Source: Montifringilla adamsi
Lineage: Eukaryota; Chordata; Aves; Passeriformes; Passeridae
Assembly (NCBI GenBank): GCA_017590115.1
Contig: JAGGNK010007559.1
Span: forward strand, 4,796,020 to 4,860,019
Length of the DNA: 64,000 nt
Reading direction: 5' to 3'
A program made the translations under genes and the position numbers. Shown piece by piece: positions 1 to 9,637 of this stretch; within the stretch, counting starts at the first letter, position 1; the number at the start of each line of letters is the position of its first letter. The notes beneath the pieces are model-generated. The model saw only the letters and a program-made list of their open reading frames with translations, was not told where the DNA came from and ran no database searches.

Positions 1-152
1 CCCACACAGGAGATGACCACACACCAGTCATACAGTTTGTTCTCTGCTTACATGACCTATTTTCTACCTTGCTGTAAAGGCAGCTGAACCTTTCCCAGAG
101 TGCTTTCTGGTGAGCAAGAGTGAACAGAAGTGAACAGGACTTATCTCCCACA
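1..152 (-). repeat. Partial 3' LTR (U3 start) of the endogenous retrovirus
   Basis: On the minus strand the sequence beginning TGTGGGAGATAAG at 152 follows immediately after a purine tract. A 5' TG directly after the PPT is the expected start of a retroviral LTR. Only the first 152 bases of U3 are in the window, so length, polyadenylation site and target-site duplication cannot be checked. Confidence 0.7.
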
Positions 153-166
153 TCTCCCCCTTCTTT
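153..166 (-). other. Retroviral polypurine tract
   Basis: The minus strand reads AAAGAAGGGGGAGA directly before the LTR TG. This is a typical plus-strand primer site of a betaretrovirus-like element and fixes the orientation of the provirus. Confidence 0.75.
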
Positions 167-419
167 GTTTAATCAATAAAATCACACCAAAGACAATTAT
201 GCCATTATACTATTAAGTGTTTAAACCATACCCTGAAGGAGAGGTTGTCTACAAGATTAGAAAAACCTGAGCAGACCCTGAAACATTTTCAGATGTAATA
301 TGACTGAGCAAGGAAGAGGGGGAGTAACCCAGTAACAACCCTTCAAAAACACAAACATACGTCTTGACCTGAACCATGTGGACATGGTGTCAGTCGGGGC
401 AGCATCTTTCATTTGCTCT

Positions 420-1060
420 GTCCATCGTAGGGGTAAGACATGGGCAGTGCCTTTGCCAAGCAGGATGGCACCATTGGCTGCACACAGCACAAAGGAACCC
501 ATTTCATGCTGTGACCTGTGGAGACACGAGCATAACCCCTACCCCATGCCAGCAGATCTCAGGGTCCTTTCCATTGTCCTGTTAACAGGTGTTTTACTGT
601 CACCACAGGCCTGGGACGAGCCTTGGTATTGAAAGAATATTGTCTTTCACACGCTGTTTGGCCAAGCTCATCTCTATTCAGAAAACTGAGAGCATACAAG
701 GCTTCTGCTAATCTGTCATGTGGGCACTCTGACTCCACCTTCTTCTGTTTTTCAAGCATGGTTTTCAATGTCCTGTGGGCACGTTCAACAACAGCCTGCC
801 CAGTGGGAGAGTGGGGAATACCTGTGTTGGAAGAATTGGGAAGTCTCTTCAGAAGTGCAGGAGGAGGCCCATTGTGTGCTTCAGTGGTGGCCAGAAGGCC
901 TGAAGAGGGAAAGCAGGTGAGCCAGTGCCCAGTGACACCACAGGCCTTCTCTCCAGTGGCACTTGCCATCAACAAACGAGACTAAGAGTCAACAGATACG
1001 TGATCATATCTCAAATGACCAAATTCTGGAATATGAGTGACATGAGTTTGCCAGATGGAG
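420..1060 (-). pseudogene. Retroviral integrase remnant (catalytic core and C-terminal domain)
   Basis: The core begins near 1060 on the minus strand with a WQTHVTH stretch that aligns with the WQxDxTH motif holding the first catalytic Asp of retroviral integrases. VDS, a stop codon, then SR and the TGEKA segment follow. The NGP motif reads AHNGP where D-N-G is expected. The PxSxxGxxVE motif (PTGQAVVERAHRTLK) is intact and keeps the third catalytic residue, Glu. After LLTGQWKGP there is an in-frame stop (559-561), then the C-terminal DNA-binding motif WGRGYARV (about 558-514). Two of three DDE residues are His and two stops interrupt the frame, so this is a non-functional relic. It matches betaretroviral rather than gammaretroviral integrase in motif style. 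Confidence 0.88.
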
Positions 1061-1074
1061 TTTGGAATGGCTGA

Positions 1075-1500
1075 TCAATGGCCCCTATGAAAAAGATCCT
1101 TCAGTGAAGCTGAATCTCTCTGCACAGTAGCTCCAAATTGTTCTAAAACATCCCTTCCCCATAATGTACACGGTATAATACACAGCAGCAATATATATAT
1201 ATATATATATATATACACAGCAGCAATAAATGGTGCAGTCCAGGCACTTTGCCCATCAGGGCCAAGAACAAGCTGAAGATGAGTGCTCTGTCTAGGGCAC
1301 TGCATTCCCTCCACACCAGCGAGGGTCGAGGTGGGGTTAATCATGGGACAATCACTGAGCCATTCCCTGCTTTTGATGATGGAGACATCAGCTCTGGTAT
1401 TGACAAGCCCTTGAAATTTTCTGCCATCTGTGCTGCATACCAAGCAGCTGAGCTGTTGTGACAGAACTTGTCCAAAAAAGGTGTGGCTGATGTGTGCTGC
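1075..1500 (-). pseudogene. Retroviral aspartic protease remnant
   Basis: The minus-strand frame contains GLVNTRADVS, which corresponds to the retroviral protease active-site loop (L-D-T-G-A-D), with the catalytic Asp replaced by Asn and Gly by Arg. The C-terminal LWGRDVLEQFGA motif is the conserved G-R-D/N helix of the family. An (AT)n microsatellite at 1191-1215 is inserted between these motifs and adds Tyr-Ile repeats without breaking the frame. The protein ends at a stop near 1075, where the internal deletion removes reverse transcriptase. It is inactive by loss of the catalytic residue. Confidence 0.82.
1191..1215. repeat. (AT)n microsatellite inside the ERV protease
   Basis: An uninterrupted AT run is flanked by direct repeats of ACAGCAGCAATA at 1182-1193 and 1217-1228. 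The flanking duplication suggests a slippage or duplication event that created and then expanded the array. Confidence 0.9.
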
Positions 1501-1690
1501 CAAAGCCACCCATGCCACGTTTACCCTTCCCACCAGGGGTTTTGTTGGAAAATGGAACAAGCTGTGTTGAACACTGACCTGCAGCTATAAGGCAAGGTGC
1601 GATCCAGAGGATAATTTGTATTTCACCCTCATAATCTGAGTCGCTAACACCAGCTCACACAAAAAGCCCCAGCTCAGTGGTGGAAGAACA
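1490..1690 (-). pseudogene. Retroviral dUTPase remnant
   Basis: Minus-strand reading upstream of the protease shows a GVSDSDYEGEI stretch, which matches dUTPase motif III (GVIDxDYxGEI). About 45 codons later a GMGGFGST segment matches the glycine-rich C-terminal motif V. In betaretroviruses dUTPase is fused in the pro frame just ahead of protease, so position and order fit. The dUTPase frame differs from the protease frame, so a frameshift lies near 1500. The N-terminal part is not recognisable beyond about 1690. Confidence 0.75.
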
Positions 1691-1699
1691 TGCAATTAA

Positions 1700-2940
1700 C
1701 AAGCCATGTTTCCTCCAGGGCCACTGGGACCTCAGAACAGGGCAACCAGTTCATCTGTAAGGTGGGCCCAGGGCTGAGACACGGCTGAGCAGGGTGCTGT
1801 GTCCTTTCCCAGGGGTCGTGTTTCTGTCTGGAGGCTGCAGAGGTGGAGAGGAAAGCAGGGAACAAAACACAGGTTAGAGGAATCGGGCTGCTGGGCCGAA
1901 GTCCTGGTTACAATAAATTACCTCTGACTGGTTCCATCCATCCCTGGTGAAACCTGGCTGCCGGGTGCTGTCTGCAGGTGGGGCTAATTTTCACATTTCA
2001 ATTAATATCGAGTCTGTGAATGTGCAAAATGAGTGAGCATCATCCTTTTAAGCCCGAGTGTGTTTGACCCTTGCAGGCAGCAGCTGGAGCACGCCGGGCA
2101 CTGCAGGGCGGTGGCACTGGGGAGGTGACACCGTGTTTGTCCCTGACCACCGGTGACTTGGACCTTCACAGGGCCTCCCTGCACTGATGGGGATGAGGGG
2201 ATATGACAGAGGAAAAGCCGGCGGTGTTTTGGAGCAGATCACGGCTCTTGTGTGACCTCTTGTGTCGGCTCGGAGGGGCTCTCAGCATCCCCACCACGGA
2301 CCTTTCCCATTTGCCCACCCACATTTCAATTTAGGGAGTGATTACATATTAAAAAACCCCCCAACTATACGCTGTGGAAATGCGCCACACACAGTCACAG
2401 TGACAAATCCTATTTATTCCTCTTAATTGCAATATCAAGGATTCCTTTTTTGCCGTCCTGACTTGCCGTGGGTACGACTGTGTCTTTATTTGGCTCCAGA
2501 TTAATTTCTTTTAAGCAGCTGGGCAAGAGTGACAGAGGATTTAAAGTATCTCAAAGATTCTTAAGTCCTCACAGGTTCCATGAAAAGTGGGACTTGGGTA
2601 AAAGGAGTTAAACAGAAACAGCAGGCTCGGCTCTCAGGCAGCGTCGGATGCTCCAAAGCTGCTGGGGCTGTGCCCGGCCAAGGGAATTCCTCAGGACTGG
2701 ACTTTTCCAGTCTTTTTATTTTTAAATCATGGATTTTTATTTTTTTTTTTTCTGGGATAATTTCATCCACGAATGACCCCAGAAATGTTAAATCCACCAA
2801 ATTTATCCTGAGGTCAAAGCAGGTGGGTTAAAACAAAAGCGCTAGGACCCCAAACTGGCAAAAACTCTGGAAAACTACTCCAAAATATTCCCCTGGCTCC
2901 TCATAAAGATGTGTTTGGGATGTGCCTCCTGGGCTTGGGG
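1700..2940. other. Gene-free DNA downstream of HLF
   Basis: I see no exon, RNA gene or clear transposon here. The base composition is mixed, with a moderately GC-rich part at 2030-2330. Short open frames lack recognisable domains. Confidence 0.6.
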
Positions 2941-2949
2941 CAGAGAGGA

Positions 2950-5350
2950 GATGGTTTATTTAAAATACTTACAGATTAAAGTATATTTATGCTACTAACT
3001 ATGCTGCATTAATAATACCTCTTAAATTTTCTCTGAATATGTAAACATGTACTAATAAATATCTCATCATATGTGAAAAGCCTGTCATATAAAGTAAATA
3101 AGAAATAAAACATCTCCAAAAAACATGTTTTATGTATAAGCTGCTCTATACTTTATATAAAAATATAATAATAAAAAGGCTGCTAAAAGCACACACAGAG
3201 GCAGTCAAGGAGGTCCTGTGTGTTTCTGCATTATAACTACATTTTGTACATAATAAATAATATATATAGCAAATATCTTTCTAGCAATAAAATATACACA
3301 AAGCTCTAAATTCAAATTAATGAAGAAAATGCTGTTGAGTTGGCAGTGTGAAATGTAATTATTAAATGCCTCTAGTTGTGTGCATGTAAAGATAAATGTG
3401 CATAAACACCTAGACAGGATGAATGTGTGTATTAGAAGAAACACATGTTGTGTCCCATGTAACATTCATCAATCTTCATCATAATATAAAATCTACTTCA
3501 TATATTTTTGAAAAAAAAATTCAAAAATATAAATCTAGCCTTTAAAAACAACATAAAAATTTAAATTTTAACCTTTAAATCACATAATTTTATACACGTC
3601 TCTGGGTAAAAATATATCCCTTTTGTTTAAACCTGTGCTGAGTGTCACAGGGAAACCTCTGTGACAGAGACCCATGTGCACAGGGGGCTGAGCACGAGTC
3701 ACAGGAAGTGTTTCTGGGTTATTAAACACATTTTGGTGCACACTATGTACTAAATATTTATACTCAGGTCTTTACCTATCAGTGATGACAATTTTTAGAT
3801 GAATCTTCATGCAAAAATATTAGAAACCTTATTAATTCTTTTCCACATGCTAAATGGAAATGAAATTTTTAAATTCCTCTCTGACTAGACAGTGAGAGGA
3901 AGGGGAGTGCACACGTGTGTGTGCATAATACTGAGTGTGCAGTAAAAACAGACTTCTAAAGCAAGAAAATACATCACTTGAAATATAAAAATATTAATCT
4001 AGATTATTAAATCCTGCTAAGTATGCTGTATGAAAATATAACCGAGTTTATATCAGTGTGTACAACAGTATATGGACACACTACATATTTATATTTACAC
4101 ATGTAAAGTAAATGTATACATGTAGTATGTATATTTACACATGTAGAGTGTGTATATACATATAGATCTATATATATGTATATAAACATACTCTCTCTCT
4201 CTCTATATATATATATACACAGTCTATAGACACCCAGAAAGTAATAAATTGTGGTAGCCTAAATGAGACAGTTATTAAATATATAAAACATAGAAAGAGC
4301 TACAAGGATGTGTGTGCCCACACTGTGTTTGTGTATTGTAGCAATTACAGTTTGTGCATAACATATATGGCAAAACCATCCTTTGTAGCAATAAAATAAA
4401 TAGGTATTTTTTTTAAAAAAAGTTATAAAAGTTTATTAATAAGTGCCGTTAAATATTCTCTATGAAAGCATATTTAGCCAGTGTATAGCTCTGTGGATGC
4501 ACAGGGATAAATGTGCTTGTGCAGATGCACGTGTGCACGTGGCCATTAGATCAAATACACTTTCTGTCTCATTAAAAATGTCTGTATTAATAAAGCCATT
4601 GCTATATTTATAAAGGTGTGTACAAGTAGGAAGATAAAAGCAATTATGATAAACATGGCATATGAAAATGCAATTTTAATTTATATATTTTTTTAATTTA
4701 TATACACATGTATCTTTAATGTGTGTATTAAAATATATTCATTTGTATTACAGCTATATATTTAAAACTAATGAAAGCATGCACACACACACACAGAGGG
4801 GAGACTGAGTCGGTGTATTATTAAAACATACATTTTGTGCATAATAGGTACTGTGTATATTAAAATGCAGATTTTACAGGCAGGTGTGCCTATATCTCAT
4901 GCTCTGTGCCCAGCCATAAATATACAGATACATATGTACTCATATTTAATAACTCATATTTAATAACTTGTATGCAGGAAGGGTTCATCCTGAATTGCAG
5001 TTTTTCTCTCTCAGGCTGTATCTTTCTGTAAACTTGACATCTAAAAGCCTGTAGTATGTATTATCTGTCATGTGGTCCATATAAAATATTAGCTATAATG
5101 GAGAGTAAAATTAATAAGTTATGTTGTATACTACAGTAAAAAGGACTCCTTGATATGCAGCATTTTTATGAATTTACAGTGAATTAACACGTGATCACAT
5201 CTCATGATATATGAAGTGTATAATGTATATATGGAAATGGTGCTTCCACTGTACCACTTTATTACTTTTATACATATATATAAAATAACATATTTTTGTT
5301 AAAATAGTAAATAGCACTAATTATAGTATAGTTTGAATTATTTCATCTCA
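2950..5350. repeat. AT-rich block with degenerate internal repeats
   Basis: About 2.4 kb is dominated by A and T with many TATATA runs. Within it related segments recur. The string CATTTTGTACATAATA near 3240 returns as CATTTTGTGCATAATA near 4830 and as CAGTTTGTGCATAACA near 4346. TAGCAATAAAATA appears near 3281 and near 4386 at the same distance from the first motif. This points to old tandem or segmental duplication. A CT/AT simple repeat lies at 4191-4217. The block lies just beyond the inferred HLF poly(A) site, so it is either intergenic or part of a longer alternative 3' UTR. No protein is encoded. Confidence 0.55.
4191..4217. repeat. Compound (CT)n(AT)n microsatellite
   Basis: A CT dinucleotide run passes directly into an AT run. 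It is a simple repeat with no other feature. Confidence 0.9.
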
Positions 5351-5440
5351 TGTAAAGACACATTTGCTGTGGTTATACCCAACCCTGGTGGCAGCTGGGA
5401 AGGTTGGGGGATATTTGCCCCCCCAAAAGCCCCATGCCCT

Positions 5441-5492
5441 GACACACCAAAACAAGCACACAGCTGAGAGAAGAAAAATTTAAAAGTTTATT
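5441..5492 (-). terminator. HLF: Likely HLF polyadenylation site
   Basis: The minus strand carries AATAAA at 5492-5487. A GU-rich downstream element (TGTGTGCTTGTTTTGGTGTG) follows at about 5462-5441, 25-46 nt further on. That spacing is textbook for cleavage near 5465-5475. It would give a 3' UTR of about 3.9 kb, in the range I recall for mammalian HLF. Other AATAAA copies exist on the minus strand (for example near 8224 and 8777) but have weaker downstream elements, so shorter isoforms are possible. Confidence 0.6.
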
Positions 5493-8400
5493 AAACATTA
5501 AGAATAACAGACAAAAAAAAAAAAAGATTTGGGCTGAACAGCATACAGGATGCAAACCATTTCTTGTCATACAGATAATTTGATCTATTTGTTAAACTTG
5601 TATTTAATTCTGTCTTGTGGTGTTGCCAGAAATACGATGGTTGATCACACGTAAGTTTTAATATAATTTTTTTTTCTTCACATAAAAAAAGTCAAAAAAA
5701 AAAAAAAAAACCCCAAAAAAAACTGCACATCTCTATTGTAAAATTACCTGCAAAAATAATTTTAAAGCAATAGCTGGGGGTATTACAAACCCACAGAGGC
5801 AAGATATTCAAATGAGAGGGGTCTGAACTGATCCCATCCCTGGTGCTTGCTCCGGCTCCTCCCCTGCAATCTGAATTTCCTGCTTTTGTGGATTCAAGTC
5901 AGAACTTATTTCCACGGTGCTTGGTTGGGTGACTTCAGCACCACTCAAAACAGAAAAAGAAATACCCCCTCGTCTGTCATGAGCTTTCCCACGGAGAGCC
6001 CCAAGGTGCTCAGATGCACAAATCCATCTCCAGTCCCACTGATTGCTAGAGGGCATTCTTTTGTAAAAAGAAAAAATCCACTTCTAAGGTTCAGCAAAAA
6101 ATGAAAGAAAAGACAAGCATTTTACCAATGCTTACAGTGTAATAGAGGTCAGTGAATTATTTAGATAAGCTAGTAATAATTCTGCAAATATATATATTTC
6201 TATTTTTATAAAATTACAATTTCTTATACCTAAAAGCTCCTTCATGAGCAACAAAGCCGTCAGAGGTGTGATGAGCCCAGCTGAGCCATCCCTGGGAACT
6301 GAAAATGAGCTGAACTTCCATTTATCTATTTTCATTGTTATTTTAGGGAGACAACCTGGAAAATGAACTTGGGGATTTTCCAAGTTTTAAGCCCACACAT
6401 TCTGCCTTTTTTTTTTTTTTCCTTGTTCCTGGGTGAGGTTTTCAGAGCAGCCAGAGTGCCCAAGTCCCACGGGAAGTGGGGAGAGCCCAAGTCCCACAGG
6501 CCCCTCAGGAAGTCCCCAGCCCAGAAGAGAGGCTTGTGACATTCCAGGGCCAGGATGGGACAAGGAGGCACCAAAGTGGCTCTGGGACTGCTGGCCAAGG
6601 CAGAGCCAGGAACCTCTGTGCTCCTCTGTGGCCCTGCCTCAATAAACCTGATGTCCAGTTTTCAACCACTTCCCACCCCTTCCCTGCCCAAGGAAACAAA
6701 ATAATTCTCTTTTTTTCTTTTCCAAGCTGCCTTTTTCACGTTACACAAAGTTTTGTGGTCACAACCCGCCCTAGCAGTGGCACCAATGGCCTCACCCTGC
6801 TCTTGGGGTCCCCTCAAAATTCCCCTTTTAGGGTGATTAGAGAGCTGCAATTTGCTGTGCTGTGTTAAAGGTGTGTCCACAGCAGCTCCCAGCCCTGCTT
6901 CTCCCAGAGGGAAAACCAAGGGGCTGCAGCAGAGACCCCAACTGTGCCAGACCCTCCTGGCTCTTGCAGTGCCTTCTGTCAACATTTAGGGAATAACTCC
7001 CTGCACTTCAGACCTTCTGCAGCACATGGAAACTCAATTTGCTGAACAAAGGGTCCACGGGCAAGCACTGCACCTTACGGGACACAAGAAGCCAGGTGTG
7101 TTTGTGAAAATACTGGAGAAATGCCATCCATGCAAGGGTGTTTTTAATGCTGACCAAAATGCTGAGTTCTTTGCAGCCATCTCCTGAAGCAAGAATAATG
7201 ATTTAATGGAATGAACAACCTTTTCATTTGAAAATAATGTCAGAACGCTTAGAAAACTGTGAGCAAGGCGTAGCACCATATTTTCCTCACGTTACTAACT
7301 GTAGGCAGTACACAGAGCTGTGTACAGGATCTGAGCTGGTTATAACAAAAAAAAAATCAGCTGGAAACAGATTCTAGCAGCAGCAGCAGATTGGAAATTA
7401 TGATGAGTGGTTTTGTATTATATATTATTTTTCTGCCATTACAAAATGTTGTAATGTCCAATCAATAGTTGACTAAAATCCATGTTGTGCTTTGTCCCTG
7501 TTAAACAGTTTCTTTATGTGTTTCTGATGAAAAATAAAAAAATCTCTCTTTTTCAGTAATATGGAAAATCCTGGAAAGCCATATTACTTCCATAAAAATT
7601 TAATTTAAAGCACAGAACATGCCAGTGTGCCAGGCTTAAAATTACGGATTTAAAAAAAAAAAAAAGAAGAAAACAACAACCAACAAACCCCTAAGCATTT
7701 CCTTTCTATACAATAATGGAGAATATATATCTTTGCTATATATTTTAAACATGGAATAGCTTTTTCTTTTTGCTATATATATGTCTTTCAAAATACATTG
7801 TCAGTATTTGTACTTGAAAAATACTGTACAAAACGAACATACTATAATTATTCTGTATAAACTTTATACATTTTATAATATCTATCCTTTTGGTCTAGAG
7901 TAAACACTTAGATTGATTGGATTAACCACAGTATATGACAACACCATCCCCTTCTGAAATACACCAGTGTCTCTTACATTCATTTTTCAGAAGTCCACTT
8001 TATATTAGAACATACATGTTCAAAAGCAGAGAGTTTAAAACAATGAAGTTCAGAACCATCAGTTCATGTCACACTCAAAAACAACAATCACTAGGAAAAA
8101 ATGGGCTTTGCAAACCAGTGACTTCTTCTAACTGAATAAACGTGATTTTTTTTTTTAAACAGCAAGATATAATCCACAGAAAATATATTACAAAACATGG
8201 GAAAAAACCAACTGAATTTACGTATTTATTCAACTTTTAATCACAAAATGGAGTAACTAACTGAAAACAGAAAAGCCCCTCTGATTTCAACATCAGATCT
8301 GATTGATGCTATTTAATTTTGTTCTCACTTCCAATGATCCTGCTCCTTACACATGCGCTCCCCCACGGCAGGGACACAGCCAGCATGCTCATGGGAACGT

Positions 8401-8560
8401 GTCTGGGACTTTTTGGAACTCCTTGTTAAAGACATGGAGACTGCTGTTGGGTAGGGAACCATCCCACGTCCACCGGGAACATCGGGGCAGCATGCACGCA
8501 GGATTATTGCTTCAGGTACAGGCAGTGCAAGGTACCCACTCTGTGCTCTACCAACAACTC

Positions 8561-8578
8561 CTACCTACCTACCTACCT
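8561..8578. repeat. HLF: (CTAC)n tetranucleotide repeat
   Basis: Four to five copies of CTAC lie in tandem within the HLF 3' UTR. Confidence 0.85.
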
Positions 8579-9093
8579 GGGGTCCGTGGAGAGAAAAGGA
8601 ACCTTAGTAGCTACAGAGAAGCCATTATGGGATCTATCATGAGTATAGCTAAACTCAGTCTAACAGCACTTTTAAATCTGAAGACAATTATTACCAAAAC
8701 TTAAAAATACAACAAAAGCGATCTATAAATTAATAGTTCTGCAGTGTAGTACTAAATAATTATTTGTGCACTTTATTAGCATGTTAACTTTTCTGATTAG
8801 ACAGACTTAAAACGATAGCTTGTTACTCTCGAAAAAAACTGAGATCTACCTTTTTTTTCTTTTTTCTTTTTTTTTTTTCCTTTTTTTTTTTTTGTAATTT
8901 ATGCTGGGATCTTTCCAAGTAAATCAGGAGGATGGAACTGATTACGAGAACATAAAACCCCTACTCTGAAGCAGCACTGAAGGAAAAAAAAAATATATAT
9001 ATAATAAAAAGCTTACTATGGCGGTTCTCAACAGTCCAGGTAAAAATGTGGCACCCTTTGAAGAGGGCTGATAAAAATGGGAAGTGCTGAGAT

Positions 9094-9190
9094 GCACACG
9101 CACACCCACAGCCACGCACATGCACACCCACAGACACAGACCTGGGCACAGATGTGTGCACACACATACGCAGGGACACGTACACGCAAT
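9094..9190 (-). repeat. HLF: UG-rich imperfect dinucleotide tract in the HLF 3' UTR
   Basis: The + strand is an interrupted CA-rich tract, so the HLF mRNA would carry an interrupted UG-rich tract about 230-320 nt after the stop codon. UG repeats are known targets of CELF-family proteins and TDP-43; any binding here is inference. Confidence 0.6.
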
Positions 9191-9415
9191 CAAAAAGGAA
9201 AAAAAAAAACAACAAAAAACCAACGTTAAGTCAGTTTTGTTTCTGCTTCTGGTAAAGTGCTGAAGACAGAAAGGTTGGTTTGGGTGTGGTGCTATCAAAC
9301 AGGAAACACATTGTCCATCTAGTCAAATGCCAACCCGCGACAAAGAAAAAAAAAGAAAAAAAGAAAAGAACAAAGAAAAAAAAAAAAAAACCCGAAACAC
9401 CCCACCTCCCCTGCC

Positions 9416-9637
9416 TCATTGATACAGGGGGCCGTGCCGAGCTTCGTACTTGGCCAGGACGTTCTTGCACTTGCCCAGCTCTTTCCGCAGGTCGGCCACC
9501 TCCTGGCGCAGGGCCGAGTTCTCCTTCTCCAGGAAGGAGGCGCGGATGGCGATCTGGTTCTCCTTCAGCCGCCGCGCGTCCCGCGAGCGCTTCGCTGCCA
9601 TGTTGTTCTTTCTGCGCCTGGCCCAGTATTTGTCATC
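9416..9637 (-). CDS. HLF: HLF coding exon 4 (basic region and leucine zipper)
   Basis: The last coding exon encodes residues 222-294, beginning [12 protein letters not shown]. It holds the whole DNA-binding basic region ([13 protein letters not shown]) and the zipper, with Leu at 257, 264 and 271 followed by Cys278 and Tyr285 at heptad positions. HLF binds D-box sites (TTAYGTAA type) as a dimer with HLF, TEF or DBP and acts in circadian output, liver metabolism and haematopoietic stem cells. Met and Ala after NN and the [14 protein letters not shown] end distinguish HLF from TEF and DBP. The acceptor is CAG at 9640-9638 and joins exon 3 in phase 0. In human t(17;19) leukemia, TCF3 fuses to the part of HLF encoded from this exon. 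The stop at 9416-9418 follows two extra residues, Tyr-Gln, after the GPL that ends the human protein as I recall it. Confidence 0.97.
   Translation of the reverse strand, partial: DDKYWARRRKNNMAAKRSRDARRLKENQIAIRASFLEKENSALRQEVADLRKELGKCKNVLAKYEARHGPLYQ

Larger units (their letters stand above)
1..1690 (-). mobile_element. Betaretrovirus-like endogenous retrovirus remnant, internally deleted
   Basis: Reading the minus strand from about 1690 downwards gives, in order, a dUTPase fragment, a protease fragment, an integrase fragment, a purine-rich tract and the start of a 3' LTR. This is the pro-pol-LTR order of a betaretrovirus or ERVK-type provirus. Reverse transcriptase and RNase H, normally well over 1 kb between protease and integrase, are missing: only a few tens of bases separate the two remnants near 1065-1075. 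No env is visible between the integrase C-terminus (about 420) and the polypurine tract (166). Several stops and frame changes show it is dead. The LTR leaves the window at position 1, and the gag side cannot be followed past about 1690. The family is assigned from motifs read by eye; the exact lineage is unknown. Confidence 0.85.
5470..9415 (-). other. HLF: HLF 3' untranslated region
   Basis: This is the non-coding stretch from the HLF stop codon to the best poly(A) signal. It is AU-rich, has poly(U)-rich sense sequence directly after the stop (about 9340-9390) and a UG-rich tract (about 9094-9190). It also has A/T homopolymers at 5690-5710 and 8850-8893 and a short CTAC repeat at 8561-8578. 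No coding potential is seen. The left boundary depends on the poly(A) call. Confidence 0.65.
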
